This document shows, piece by piece, positions 1 through 9,139 of a DNA stretch of 64,000 nucleotides (the stretch's first letter is position 1; the number at the start of each line of letters is the position of its first letter). The translations under genes and the position numbers were made by a program. The stretch comes from Candidatus Methylomirabilota bacterium (lineage in GTDB: Bacteria > Methylomirabilota > Methylomirabilia > Methylomirabilales > Methylomirabilaceae). The DNA lies in contig JAGWQH010000097.1 of the NCBI GenBank assembly GCA_028870115.1, positions 62,001 to 126,000 on the forward strand, written 5' to 3'. The notes under the pieces are model-generated. The model was not told the origin of the DNA. It was given only the letters and a program-made list of their open reading frames with translations, and searched no databases.

Positions 1-1863
1 GTGTCCTCATGCGGGCGTCTTGTCCTCACCTATAACGGTGAGATCTACAATCACGCTGAGCTCCGGCGCGAGCTCGAGGCCCGCGGCCGGCGCTTTCGCG
101 GCCACTGCGATAGCGAGGTCCTTGCCGAGGCGTGCGCAGAGTGGGGAGTCGAACCCGCGCTTGGGCGGCTTAACGGCATGTTCGCCTTTGCCGTGTGGGA
201 CCGAGTAGCGCGGACGCTTGTGCTGGCGCGTGATCGAGTCGGCATCAAGCCGCTCTACTGGGCACGATTTGGTAACCTGTTCATGTTCGGCTCTGAGCTC
301 AAGGCGTTGCGCGCGCATGCCGGCTGGGCTCCTGAGATCGATCGAGACAGTCTTGCTGCCTTCGTTCGCTGCAGCTACGTACCGACGCCATACAGTATCT
401 ATTGCGGCGTCTTCAAGCTGCCGCCCGGTCACCTCCTCATGCTACCCTATGCTGACGCACCAGAGATCCATCCCTACTGGGATGCACGAGAGGTCGCTGC
501 TGCGGCCGCCGCCAACCGTCTCGACGTCAGCGAGGCGGAGGCCGTCGACGGCCTCGAATCTCTGCTGCGCGATGCCGTCGGCCGTCACATGGCGGCCGAC
601 GTACCGCTGGGCGCCTTCCTCTCCGGCGGAATCGATTCGTCTGTGGTCGCGGCCCTGATGCAGGCGCAGAGCAGCCGTCCGATCAACACCTACACGATCG
701 GTTTCGCGGAGCCGCGCTACAATGAGGCGCGCCACGCCCGTGAGGTGGCGGCGCATCTCGGCACCGCGCATACCGAACTGTACGTCGCGCCCGAACAGGC
801 CTTAGCGATCATCCCCGAGCTGCCGCGCTGGTACGACGAGCCGTTCGCCGACAGTTCCCAGATCCCGACCCTGCTCCTCTCGGAGCTGACCCGGCGGCAT
901 GTCACCGTGGCGCTCTCAGGCGACGGTGGCGACGAACTGCTCGGAGGCTATACAAGCTACTACAAGGCATGGGCCCTTGCACAGGCTGGCCGGTATCTCC
1001 CCATGCCGCTGCGAGGCGCCACAGCGGGCGCCACAACGGCTGCCGCAGAGTGGATCCTGGCAGGGGGCGCGATGCTGTCCGGCGTTCTCCCGGTCTCCCT
1101 CCGCCATAAGCTTTCGCTCAATCGGAGGAGTGTGCTGACACACACCTTCGTGGGGGCAACTGAGAGCGACCTCTATCGTCAGGTAGTCTGCCCGCTTGAG
1201 GACTCGGCCGCTGTCATGTCCGGCGCCCGTGAACGGCCGGATCTCCTGCAGGATGCGACGGCAGAAGCCACCTTGCCAGACTTTATGGAACGCATCGGCT
1301 TCCTCGATATGATGACACGCCTGCCGGACGGTATGCTGACCAAGGTGGATCGAGCGAGCATGGCATTCGGCCTTGAGGTTCGCGTGCCGCTGCTAGACCA
1401 TCGCGTCGTGGAATACGTCTGGCGCCTGGCGCCGGCACTCAAATATACGGACACCGGCGAGAATAAACGACTCTTGCGCAAGGTGCTTTACCGGTACGTT
1501 CCGCGGGCGCTGGTCGACCGCCCGAAAAGGGGCTTTGACGTGCCGGTCAAGGCGTGGCTTTGGGGTCCGTTACGGGCGTGGGCGGAAGAGCTGCTCGATG
1601 AACGGAGACTCGCCGAGGACGGCTTTTTCGACCCCACACTTGTCCGCGCACGCTGGCACGAACATCTTGCGGGAATGCATAACCGTGGGAAGTTGCTGTG
1701 GCGCGTCCTGATGTTCCAGCAGTGGCTGCGACATCAGGCGGCAGAGTCCGCAATCACGAGTGGCTGCCCAGGAGCATCCGGTATCGATCGTTCGGCGCCG
1801 CCTGAAGCGCCTACGGCTTTTCGGTTGCACGCTGAAGGTGGCTTCAGGAGCATCGTTGGCTAG
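1..1863 (+). CDS. asnB: Asparagine synthase (glutamine-hydrolysing), 5' end cut by window
   Basis: Transfers the amide of glutamine to aspartate with ATP. The N-terminal glutamine amidotransferase domain (visible residues 1-135, with YNGEIYNH near residue 11 and RDRVGIKPLYW) is followed by the synthetase domain with the ATP pyrophosphatase motif SGGIDSS (208-214) and SGDGGDE (306-312). The catalytic Cys2 of the family (Met-Cys-Gly-Ile start) and roughly 70 residues are missing, so the GTG at base 1 is an internal codon and the gene begins upstream of the window. The C-terminus runs about 45 residues past the usual end and is low in conserved motifs. Followed after 19 bases by a Stealth-type gene and an ABC exporter, which suggests a role in making or decorating a surface polysaccharide rather than bulk asparagine supply; that role is inferred from context. 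Confidence 0.93.
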   Translation: MSSCGRLVLTYNGEIYNHAELRRELEARGRRFRGHCDSEVLAEACAEWGVEPALGRLNGMFAFAVWDRVARTLVLARDRVGIKPLYWARFGNLFMFGSELKALRAHAGWAPEIDRDSLAAFVRCSYVPTPYSIYCGVFKLPPGHLLMLPYADAPEIHPYWDAREVAAAAAANRLDVSEAEAVDGLESLLRDAVGRHMAADVPLGAFLSGGIDSSVVAALMQAQSSRPINTYTIGFAEPRYNEARHAREVAAHLGTAHTELYVAPEQALAIIPELPRWYDEPFADSSQIPTLLLSELTRRHVTVALSGDGGDELLGGYTSYYKAWALAQAGRYLPMPLRGATAGATTAAAEWILAGGAMLSGVLPVSLRHKLSLNRRSVLTHTFVGATESDLYRQVVCPLEDSAAVMSGARERPDLLQDATAEATLPDFMERIGFLDMMTRLPDGMLTKVDRASMAFGLEVRVPLLDHRVVEYVWRLAPALKYTDTGENKRLLRKVLYRYVPRALVDRPKRGFDVPVKAWLWGPLRAWAEELLDERRLAEDGFFDPTLVRARWHEHLAGMHNRGKLLWRVLMFQQWLRHQAAESAITSGCPGASGIDRSAPPEAPTAFRLHAEGGFRSIVG

Positions 1864-1882
1864 AGCGAAGGAGGTAGCATGA

Positions 1883-2947
1883 ATGCTAAACGACATCGAT
1901 CTGGTGTATTTATGGGTGGACTCAACAGATCCGGTATGGCAAGCCAAAAAAATTGAAGCGCTTCAAGCAATCGGTGGGCATACTCCGACCCCTTTTGCTG
2001 CGAGATTTAGGAATCATGATGAGCTCAAATACAGCTTGCGAAGCGTAGCCAAGCACGCACCCTTCATCCGAAATATATACCTTATTACAAATCAGCAGCG
2101 ACCGACCTGGCTGAATTCAGAGGCTGGGGGTCTATGTGTTGTTGATCATCAAGATATTTTCCCGGATAGTAGCTGCTTACCATGCTTTTCTTCCAATGCC
2201 ATTGAGACCGTCATGCATAGAATTCGCGGACTGTCCGAGTTTTTTTTGTATGCAAACGACGACATGTTCTTTCTCAATGATGTCTCAACTGAAGATTTCC
2301 TTCTTGGAAATGCGAAGATGCGTGTGGGTTTTAAAACAAACCTTGTCCATATTCCTCGCGATCCAGAACACGATCCATTTTCTGAGCAAATGGTGAATAG
2401 TTGTCACCTTATGGAAGTAGAGTTAGGGAAATTCTATAGGCCTCGCATACATCTAAAGCACTGGATACGGCTGCAGCCTTTTCGGAAGAATTTTTATCGC
2501 TGGAATTATCCCAATCATCAAATTCAGATACACTCGAAATCGATTGCCTATGAGATACACGACAGGTTTCCTCGAGAGGTTTCTATTGCAATGCATGAGA
2601 GGTTTCGATCGCGACAAAGCGTTGACGTCGCCGCCTTGCTGCTTTATTACGCGATCTACAGGAGCGCGGCCATGCCTATTTTCGACAAAAATTGGTTGAT
2701 GATGTCTAAATCAAACCCAGGCCGCTTACTCCGGAAATCAAGAGCTCTCATTAACACACCACCATCCCAGCGTCCCAAGTTTTTGTGTTTAAATGACTGC
2801 GAATACAATGAGCACTTCGACTGGGGATCCTACATCACGCATATGATGGAAAGCCTTTTCCCCAACCCTAGCCGTTTTGAGAAAACGTCCGCTGAGAATC
2901 GAGATCTTCATACTCTAGAAGCGATCGTCCGCGGTAAACCTCTGTGA
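1883..2947 (+). CDS. Stealth-family sugar-phosphate transferase (capsule/exopolysaccharide)
   Basis: 354 residues. The N-terminus DIDLVYLWVDS matches Stealth conserved region 1. RFRNHDELKYSLRSV followed by HAPFIRNIYLITN matches region 2, and the NDD triad in FLYANDDMFFLND fits the catalytic core of the family. Stealth proteins transfer hexose-1-phosphate units onto capsular polysaccharides; the substrate here cannot be told. The start is well supported by AAGGAGGT seven bases upstream. The coding sequence is visibly richer in A+T than the genes on both sides (many AAA, ATT, TTT codons), a sign of separate origin, which is common for polysaccharide loci. Lies 19 bases after asnB and 20 bases or so before the ABC exporter, so the three are probably co-transcribed. 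Confidence 0.85.
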   Translation: MLNDIDLVYLWVDSTDPVWQAKKIEALQAIGGHTPTPFAARFRNHDELKYSLRSVAKHAPFIRNIYLITNQQRPTWLNSEAGGLCVVDHQDIFPDSSCLPCFSSNAIETVMHRIRGLSEFFLYANDDMFFLNDVSTEDFLLGNAKMRVGFKTNLVHIPRDPEHDPFSEQMVNSCHLMEVELGKFYRPRIHLKHWIRLQPFRKNFYRWNYPNHQIQIHSKSIAYEIHDRFPREVSIAMHERFRSRQSVDVAALLLYYAIYRSAAMPIFDKNWLMMSKSNPGRLLRKSRALINTPPSQRPKFLCLNDCEYNEHFDWGSYITHMMESLFPNPSRFEKTSAENRDLHTLEAIVRGKPL

Positions 2948-2966
2948 AGTGTAATCTTCTGAACTG

Positions 2967-4751
2967 TTGCGTGTCGCCATGCGGTTTTTAAGCACCATCG
3001 TCCGGATGTATCCGCGACGGAGCGCACTCACCCTCATTTCCCTGCTGTTCGCCAGCATTGCGGAGGGGGTCGGGTTCCTCATGCTGCTTCCGATGCTCAG
3101 CGCGGCAACCGGCGAGAAGACCCAGGGCACCGGTTCTCAGCTATTCGGAACGCAGCAGGTCCTGACGCAATCGCTCTCAGCCGCGGGGCTGACGCCAAGT
3201 GTCGGCACGCTGCTGATTGTCATCGTCCTCTGTGTGGCGGTCAAAGGGGCATTTACCCTGTTGGCCAAAACCCAGGTTGGCTACACGGTCACGCATGTCG
3301 CCACTGATCTACGACTCTCCCTACTCCATGCCCTCCTGGCCGCTCGGTGGGAGTATTATGTACGCCAACCTGTCGGAAGCTTCGCCAATGCGGTGGGCAC
3401 TGAAGCGATGCGGGCTTCAATGGCATACTATGAGGGTGCCAAGGGCGTGACTCTGTTTATCGAGGCCATAGTGTATGCGGCTGTGGCCTTCGTTGTCGCG
3501 GGGAAGGCGACCTTGGCATTTTTGGTTCCAGGGATCGCTATCCTCTACGGACTCAACCGTCTCATCCGTATGGCGCATCGAGCCGGAACCCGCCAGACCC
3601 AACTATTAAAATCCCTTCTCGCCTGTTTAACCGATAGCCTTCAATCCATCAAACCGCTCAAAGCCATGGCGAGGGAAGAGTTGATCGGTCCCTCCCTTAA
3701 ATCCGACACCAAGCGATTAGACCGGGCATACCAGTGGGAAGTGCTCAGCTCGGAGGCGCTCAGTTCCTCCCAAGATGTCCTGTTGGCCATCATCATCGCT
3801 GTCGGGTTCTATGTGGCCCTTGGCCGGTGGCAGATGCCGTTCAGTATCGTGATGATTATGACCTTTCTTTTCGCTAATTTACTGACCTGTCTTGCCAAGA
3901 TACAGCGGCAATACCAGAGAATGCGGACCCTGGAAAGCGCCTTCTGGTCGTTGCAAGCGGCTATTGACGGCGCGAACCGTGACCGTGAAACAGCGCCGGG
4001 AGGTCTTCCCCCTCACCTCGAAAAGGCCATTTGCCTGGACAAGGTCAGCTTTGGATATGGAAAACATCGTATATTGTGGAATGCGTCGCTGACTGTTCCG
4101 GTGGGATCATTCACTGCCATCATGGGGCCATCGGGGGCGGGGAAAACAACGATAGCAGATCTGTTTACTGGTCTGTTGCGTCCGCAGCAAGGCCATGTCT
4201 GGATCGACAACCTGTCGCTGGACACCGTTGACCTGAGGCAGTGGCGGCGGATGATCGGATATGTGCCACAAGAGACCTTCCTATTTCACGACACAGTGTT
4301 GCGAAACGTCACGCTTGGCGATCCGGAGCTGAGCGAGGCTGATGCCGAAGCTGCACTGCGTGCTGCAGGGGCTTGGGACTTTGTGATGGCACGGCCCTCC
4401 GGGATCTACAGCTCGGTCGGGGAGCGCGGCTCGACACTGTCAGGAGGCCAGCGCCAACGCATCGCTATCGCCAGAGCGCTGGCGCATCGGCCCAAACTGC
4501 TGATCCTGGACGAAGTGACCAGTGCGCTCGATCCGGAGACCGAGGCTGAGATATGCCAAACGCTACGCGGCCTGCTGGATCGGCTGACGATTTTGGCCAT
4601 CTCGCATCAGCCTGCCGTGGTGGAGTCTGCCGACCGGGTCTACCGGATACGACACGGCGAGATTGCTTTGGTCACAAGCGACCATGATTCGGGTCTCATC
4701 CCAATGACGCCAGAGGGGCAATCAGTGAAGGGACCGATCTTGACAGGATAG
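2967..4751 (+). CDS. ABC exporter, fused permease and ATPase (MsbA-like)
   Basis: 594 residues: an N-terminal six-helix transmembrane domain (about 1-320) and a C-terminal nucleotide-binding domain (about 350-575). The ATPase has Walker A GPSGAGKT (about 386-393), signature LSGGQ (about 491), Walker B LLILDE (about 511) and the switch histidine in AISHQ. This half-transporter layout is that of lipid, oligosaccharide or peptide exporters that work as homodimers. Sitting behind asparagine synthase and a Stealth transferase, it most likely exports a lipid-linked sugar or a polysaccharide precursor; the substrate is inferred only from context. The listed start is TTG at 2967; the ATG at 2979, four codons later, is equally possible. 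Confidence 0.9.
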   Translation: MRVAMRFLSTIVRMYPRRSALTLISLLFASIAEGVGFLMLLPMLSAATGEKTQGTGSQLFGTQQVLTQSLSAAGLTPSVGTLLIVIVLCVAVKGAFTLLAKTQVGYTVTHVATDLRLSLLHALLAARWEYYVRQPVGSFANAVGTEAMRASMAYYEGAKGVTLFIEAIVYAAVAFVVAGKATLAFLVPGIAILYGLNRLIRMAHRAGTRQTQLLKSLLACLTDSLQSIKPLKAMAREELIGPSLKSDTKRLDRAYQWEVLSSEALSSSQDVLLAIIIAVGFYVALGRWQMPFSIVMIMTFLFANLLTCLAKIQRQYQRMRTLESAFWSLQAAIDGANRDRETAPGGLPPHLEKAICLDKVSFGYGKHRILWNASLTVPVGSFTAIMGPSGAGKTTIADLFTGLLRPQQGHVWIDNLSLDTVDLRQWRRMIGYVPQETFLFHDTVLRNVTLGDPELSEADAEAALRAAGAWDFVMARPSGIYSSVGERGSTLSGGQRQRIAIARALAHRPKLLILDEVTSALDPETEAEICQTLRGLLDRLTILAISHQPAVVESADRVYRIRHGEIALVTSDHDSGLIPMTPEGQSVKGPILTG

Positions 4752-5028
4752 ATCTTTTTATAGTATAAGAGCCCGCTATGTACTCGGCCCAGCGAATACT
4801 CGGCCAGGTTTCCGAACAACAACGGGGCGGCGTCTCCTGGCTCCCTGGAAGCGTATTCGTTATGAGCGATGGCTGTTTGTGCCCAACATTCATGGAGAGC
4901 CTCCAGTCACGCTGAAGCTCTCGTCCCGCGAGCGCTACCGATAGAGACGGAATGTGCGCTTGATGGAGAAATGTTCGGAAGCGTACCGCCACGCGCATTT
5001 GCGGTGACATGCGGAGGGGAGGTTAACT

Positions 5029-6180
5029 TTGTACGGTTTTGAAAAAGGGGCGTCTTCTATTGCCATGCAGGGATCGGACTCGTCGATCGTCCCAAGGCAG
5101 GGTCTGCGACCCTTTTCGCGCCCAGAGGCGAAGAGACTCGTTCACGATCTACTCGCACCCAAGCCCGCGCTCTACTGGATCGACTTTCTAATTACGGTTT
5201 CCATCGGATACGGTTGTGCCGCTTTGTACATACTGGCCCCGGCTTTTTCACCAACGCAGATCATCGCATTCCTGCTAGCCGGCCCTGCTTTATTCAGGGG
5301 CGGGATCTTCATCCATGAGATTATCCATAGGGAGGAAGACTCCATGGCGGGATTTCGTATCGTTTGGAATCTTATTGTCGGAACGCCTCTGCTCATGCAT
5401 TCACTCCTGTATAGGAACCATCTTGACCATCACCACCCGCGCAAGTTCGGAACCCCGGCTGATGGAGAGTATCTGCCGTTGGGCTCGGCTCCTATTCGAG
5501 AAACTCTGCTGTATCTTGCACAAGTCCCCGTCCTGCCGCCCTTGACCGTCTTCCGCTTTCTCGTCTTAGTACCGCTGTCATTTCTCCATCCTCGATTACG
5601 GCGATGGGTAATGGAACGCTGGTCTTCTTATATCATCAACCCGTACTATCGGCGTGTCATTCCATCAACTGAACCTCAGGGGGCCTGGATGGCGTGGGAC
5701 CTGCTCGGCTTTCTGTGGGTCGTCGGTGTTCTTGCGTTGCTGTTTACCGGATTGATCACGTGGACAACGATCGGACTCGTTTATTGTCTGGTAATCTGGA
5801 CGATAGGCCTGAACTGGGTCCGTAATCTCGTGGCGCATCGGTACGTAAATGCAGGAAGCAGGATGACATACGAGGAGCAGGTCGAGGACTCTCTGACCAT
5901 CGGAGAGTGTTCTCTCTTGACGCTGATCTTGTTTCCGGTTGGATTGCGTTATCACACCTTGCATCACGCTTTCCCGTTGATGCCTTATCATTCTATGGGT
6001 GAGGCCCATCGTCGTTTAATGGAAGGACTGCCGGAGGATTCGGTATACCGGAGCACAATCGTGCCTGGTTATTGCGCTGCGATCCGCGAACTCCTGCGAA
6101 GCGAAAAACTGGCGGGGGAGGCCGGTCACAATCCGATGCAGGTGTGGCGCCATCCGGAAACAGCGACATATGCGCAATAA
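5029..6180 (+). CDS. Membrane fatty-acid desaturase family protein
   Basis: 383 residues with the three histidine boxes that bind the di-iron centre: HEIIH (about 96-100), HLDHHH (about 131-136) and HTLHH (about 310-314). Hydrophobic stretches on either side give at least four membrane spans. The family introduces double bonds into acyl chains or hydroxylates carotenoids, drawing electrons from ferredoxin or similar donors; which reaction applies here cannot be read from sequence. The start is TTG at 5029 with GGAGGGGAGG just upstream; an ATG twelve codons in (5065) is an alternative. The downstream DUF2141 gene begins at or just after its stop, suggesting co-expression. Confidence 0.88.
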   Translation: MYGFEKGASSIAMQGSDSSIVPRQGLRPFSRPEAKRLVHDLLAPKPALYWIDFLITVSIGYGCAALYILAPAFSPTQIIAFLLAGPALFRGGIFIHEIIHREEDSMAGFRIVWNLIVGTPLLMHSLLYRNHLDHHHPRKFGTPADGEYLPLGSAPIRETLLYLAQVPVLPPLTVFRFLVLVPLSFLHPRLRRWVMERWSSYIINPYYRRVIPSTEPQGAWMAWDLLGFLWVVGVLALLFTGLITWTTIGLVYCLVIWTIGLNWVRNLVAHRYVNAGSRMTYEEQVEDSLTIGECSLLTLILFPVGLRYHTLHHAFPLMPYHSMGEAHRRLMEGLPEDSVYRSTIVPGYCAAIRELLRSEKLAGEAGHNPMQVWRHPETATYAQ

Positions 6181-6259
6181 GTTGATCACGCGGACGCAAC
6201 CGGCTTCCTCTATCCAGCGGCGGCATAATGTGCGACCTTTGGCGTCGGGGGTGCGTGCC

Positions 6260-6787
6260 ATGGCTGACGCGCTGCTGGAGCGCTACGGCGGTATGACTTC
6301 TTCCTTCGTCGGCCTCGGGCTCGCGTGCCTGTTATTGCTGTCGTGGAGCGGAGAGGTACATGCCAGGGCTCACGCAATCGAGCGGGTATGTGACAGCAAC
6401 TCCGCCGCCATCGAGGTCCGAGTGCATGGGGTCAGAAACGATCGCGGGAATATCATGTTCATCCTGTATGGCGACAACCCGGACGATTTTCTCGCGAAAG
6501 GCAAGACAATCTTAAAACAACGGACTCCGGCGAAGCGGGGGACCGTCGCGTTCTGTGTGATTGTACCAAAAGCAGGCATGTACGCCGCGGCCGTGTATCA
6601 CGATGAAAACGCTAATGGGAAATTCGACAGGAACTGGATAGGGTTGCCCGGCGAAGGCGGCGGTTTCTCGAATAATCCTACCCAATTTTTAGTCATACCT
6701 AGTCACTCACAAGTGGCTTTTCATGTTTCGAACAGTCAGACCCGCCTGGAAATCCAACTGATCTATCCGACAGCGTCAGAACACTGA
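6260..6787 (+). CDS. DUF2141 exported protein
   Basis: Recognised as a DUF2141 protein by the C-terminal half: the block around YHDENANGKFDRNWIG, followed by GLPGEGGGFSNN, is the family hallmark. A hydrophobic segment (LGLACLLLLSW) ahead of the conserved domain acts as a signal peptide, so the protein is probably periplasmic or exported. The reading frame is open back to an ATG at 6170 that overlaps the desaturase stop, but the ATG at 6260 has a better ribosome site (GGGGGTG) and places the hydrophobic core nearer the N-terminus. Members often sit beside desaturase or carotenoid genes. No catalytic role is known to me. Confidence 0.75.
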   Translation: MADALLERYGGMTSSFVGLGLACLLLLSWSGEVHARAHAIERVCDSNSAAIEVRVHGVRNDRGNIMFILYGDNPDDFLAKGKTILKQRTPAKRGTVAFCVIVPKAGMYAAAVYHDENANGKFDRNWIGLPGEGGGFSNNPTQFLVIPSHSQVAFHVSNSQTRLEIQLIYPTASEH

Positions 6788-6875
6788 AGTCCTGATCCTA
6801 AGCTCCTCCCCGTTCTGAGAGCCTTCTCTGCCAGTCCAATAATTTTTATAGGGTTATATGTTCGCATGGTTGGCG

Positions 6876-6906
6876 TTGAGTTGAGTTTGGTTCCTCAACC
6901 CTGCCT
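6876..6906. repeat. Imperfect direct repeat, copy 1, hairpin-forming
   Basis: 31 bases matching 7146-7176 at about 25 positions. Within it GTTGAG and CTCAAC can pair around a 13-base loop. It flanks a predicted 33-residue gene on the 3' side of that gene. Confidence 0.45.
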
Positions 6907-6936
6907 ACCGGACCATAGAGGTGACAATACGAGCGG

Positions 6937-7038
6937 CTATTTGGTGAGCATCCTGAAGATAACTCCGAGAATAAGGAGAGAGATCAGCGCAATGAACGGA
7001 ATGAACAGCAGCTTGTAGTCGCGAGGTTTGAGACGCAT
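6937..7038 (-). CDS. Small single-span membrane protein (33 residues)
   Basis: ATG at 7038 down to TAG at 6937. The peptide begins MRLKPRDYKLL, has a strongly hydrophobic run of about 20 residues (FIPFIALISLLILGVIF) and ends RMLTK, so it has a positive N-terminus, one membrane span and a short charged tail. GGAGA lies seven bases before the ATG, which argues for real translation. It stands alone between the DUF2141 gene and comM, with an imperfect 31-base direct repeat on either side. Function unknown; no family recognised. Confidence 0.55.
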   Translation of the reverse strand: MRLKPRDYKLLFIPFIALISLLILGVIFRMLTK

Positions 7039-7145
7039 GCAATCTCCAAATCTAAGTACTGTAGGCTGGGATGGGTGAAGCGAATCCCAGCACTCCGGTT
7101 ACTCCCAGTTATACGCCACGACTCCTGGCGACATCGCCATGGTTA

Positions 7146-7176
7146 TTGAGTTGGGTGTCGGTCCTCAGCCCAGCCT
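7146..7176. repeat. Imperfect direct repeat, copy 2
   Basis: Second copy of the 31-base element at 6876-6906 (about 25 of 31 identical), again with TTGAG and CTCAG able to form a short stem. Lies between the small membrane ORF and the 3' end of comM. Confidence 0.45.
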
Positions 7177-7193
7177 CTCACTGAACCACATAC

Positions 7194-8726
7194 CTACCAC
7201 CCGGTGCGGCGGTCGAGGGTGCGGTACTGGATCGCCTCGGCCAGATGATCGGTCCGGATCATCTCGTGGCCCTCAAGATCGGCGATGGTCCGGGCGACCT
7301 TGAGGATCCGATCATGCGCCCGCGCGGACAGGCCGAGTCGCTCGATGGCGGTCTCCAGGAGCGTCTGCCCATCGGGCCCGATCTGACAGTGACGGCGAAG
7401 CTGCTTTACACCCATCTGCGCGTTACAGAAGGTCCGGGTTCGCTTGAACCGCTCCTGCTGAAGCGCCCTGGCCTCTTTCACCCGCTCCCGCACTTGCTCG
7501 GAGGGCTCCCCTTGGGAATCGGTCGTAATCTCCCGATAACGCAGTGGTGGCACATCGAGGTGCAGGTCGATCCGATCCAGCAGCGGGCCCGAGATCCGCG
7601 ACCGGTACCGCTGAATCTGAGGAGGGGAGCAGGTACACGGTCGCTGCGGGTCGGTGAAGTAGCCACAGGGGCAGGGGTTCATGGCGGCGGCCAGCATAAA
7701 GCGAGCGGGATAGGTGACGGAGGTCGCCGCGCGCGCGATGGTCACAGTGCCGTCCTCCAGCGGCTGGCGTAATACTTCCAGCACCGACCGTTTGAACTCT
7801 GGCAGTTCATCCAGAAAGAGGACCCCGTGGTGAGCCAGACTCACCTCGCCAGGCCGTGGGATCGTTCCGCCGCCAATCAGCCCGGCATCTGAGATCGTGT
7901 GATGCGGTGCCCGGAATGGGCGCGTCGCCACCAGCGCCGCGCGGGACGGCACAAGGCCGCAAATGGAATGGATCTTCGTCACCTCGATCGCTTCCTCCAG
8001 AACCAGGTCAGGCAGGATCGTGGCGAGTCGCTTAGCGAGCATCGTCTTGCCGGAGCCGGGCGGTCCGATCAGGAGGATGTTATGACCGCCGGCCGCCGCC
8101 ACCTCAAGCGCCCGCTTCGCGTGGGCCTGTCCCTTCACATCGGCCAGATCGACGCCGTAGCTAGCGTGTTGCGCGAAGACCTCCTGGAGGTCGATGCGCG
8201 TGGGCGGAATCTCCTGGGCGCCGTTCAGAAACTCCACCACCTGCGGAAGCGTCTCAACCCCGAAGACCTGAATCCCCTCCACCACGGCCGCCTCTGGGGC
8301 GTTCTCTGCCGGCAGGACCATCCCGGCAATTCGATTGCGCGCGGCCGAGACCGCCATCGGCAGAGCACCGTTCACCCCTCTGACGCCGCCGTCCAGCGCC
8401 AGCTCGCCGAGGAGCAGATGGCTCTGAAGCCGGTCAGGTTTGATCAGGCCCATGGCCGCCAGGATGGCGCAGGCGATGGGGAGGTCGAAGCAGGCGCCCT
8501 CCTTCTTGATGTCGGCCGGCGCCAGGTTCACCGTGATCCGCCGGGCGGGAAAGTCGAAGCCGCAGTTCTTGATGGCTGCCCTCACCCGGTCGCGACTCTC
8601 CTTGACTGCCGCATCCGGCAGCCCGACGGTGTTGAAGTTGGGCAGACCTTGGGCGATGTCGACCTCGACGTCGACCAGGTAGGCCTCGACCCCCAGCACC
8701 GCGCTGGATAACACCTTGGCCAGCAT
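7194..8726 (-). CDS. comM: YifB/ComM family Mg-chelatase-like AAA+ ATPase
   Basis: 510 residues, the usual length. An N-terminal ChlI-like fold (about 20-150) is followed by the AAA+ core with Walker A GPPGSGKT and an LFLDELPEF Walker B, then a C-terminal Mg-chelatase helical domain with CPCGYF and PCTC segments. ComM in competent bacteria is a hexameric helicase that aids branch migration during natural transformation. It is the last gene of a minus-strand housekeeping group, 10 bases after yraN, an order seen in several phyla. No competence genes are in the window, so the role in DNA uptake is inferred from the family. Confidence 0.93.
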   Translation of the reverse strand: MLAKVLSSAVLGVEAYLVDVEVDIAQGLPNFNTVGLPDAAVKESRDRVRAAIKNCGFDFPARRITVNLAPADIKKEGACFDLPIACAILAAMGLIKPDRLQSHLLLGELALDGGVRGVNGALPMAVSAARNRIAGMVLPAENAPEAAVVEGIQVFGVETLPQVVEFLNGAQEIPPTRIDLQEVFAQHASYGVDLADVKGQAHAKRALEVAAAGGHNILLIGPPGSGKTMLAKRLATILPDLVLEEAIEVTKIHSICGLVPSRAALVATRPFRAPHHTISDAGLIGGGTIPRPGEVSLAHHGVLFLDELPEFKRSVLEVLRQPLEDGTVTIARAATSVTYPARFMLAAAMNPCPCGYFTDPQRPCTCSPPQIQRYRSRISGPLLDRIDLHLDVPPLRYREITTDSQGEPSEQVRERVKEARALQQERFKRTRTFCNAQMGVKQLRRHCQIGPDGQTLLETAIERLGLSARAHDRILKVARTIADLEGHEMIRTDHLAEAIQYRTLDRRTGW

Positions 8727-8736
8727 CGTACCTCCG

Positions 8737-9126
8737 CTAAAAGAGCGTAGTCCCCTCGCTGCTGAAAGCGTCCCGGATCAGGAGGATCTCGGGCCGCCCT
8801 GCCTGGCTGCCTGCAAACGTGACGGCGACAACATCGAAGCGGCAGGCTGCCCCAGAGAGCCGGTGGCGCTGCAAAAATAGCTCCGCGACCTTGACGATCT
8901 GACGCTGTTTGTGACGCGTGACCGAGGCCTGCGGCGGACCGAACTCGCCTGACGTGCGAGTTTTCACCTCCACAAACACTACCACGCCGCCGTCCTGAGC
9001 GACCAGATCGATCTCGCCCAGCGGGGTCGAGTAGTTCTCGTGGAGAATCCGGAATCCTTTGGCCTGCAGATACGCCTTCGCGGCGCGCTCCCCTTCCGCT
9101 CCCAGAGCCGACCGTCCGGTTGTCAT
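8737..9126 (-). CDS. yraN: UPF0102 / YraN family endonuclease-like protein
   Basis: 129 residues from the ATG at 9126. The frame is open to 9159 but that extension runs into rnhB, so the shorter start is preferred. The motifs [11 protein letters not shown] and VVFVEVKTR carry the Asp and the Glu-x-Lys of a restriction-endonuclease-like fold. YraN is conserved next to rnhB and comM in many genomes; its biochemical role is not firmly known. Tightly packed between rnhB and comM. Confidence 0.9.
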   Translation of the reverse strand: MTTGRSALGAEGERAAKAYLQAKGFRILHENYSTPLGEIDLVAQDGGVVVFVEVKTRTSGEFGPPQASVTRHKQRQIVKVAELFLQRHRLSGAACRFDVVAVTFAGSQAGRPEILLIRDAFSSEGTTLF

Positions 9127-9139
9127 CCGTGGGCCTCCG

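Noticed and set aside
1-60. GTG at base 1 as the start of asparagine synthase
   Set aside because: The catalytic Cys2 and about 70 residues are missing, and homology starts in mid-domain, so the gene begins outside the window.
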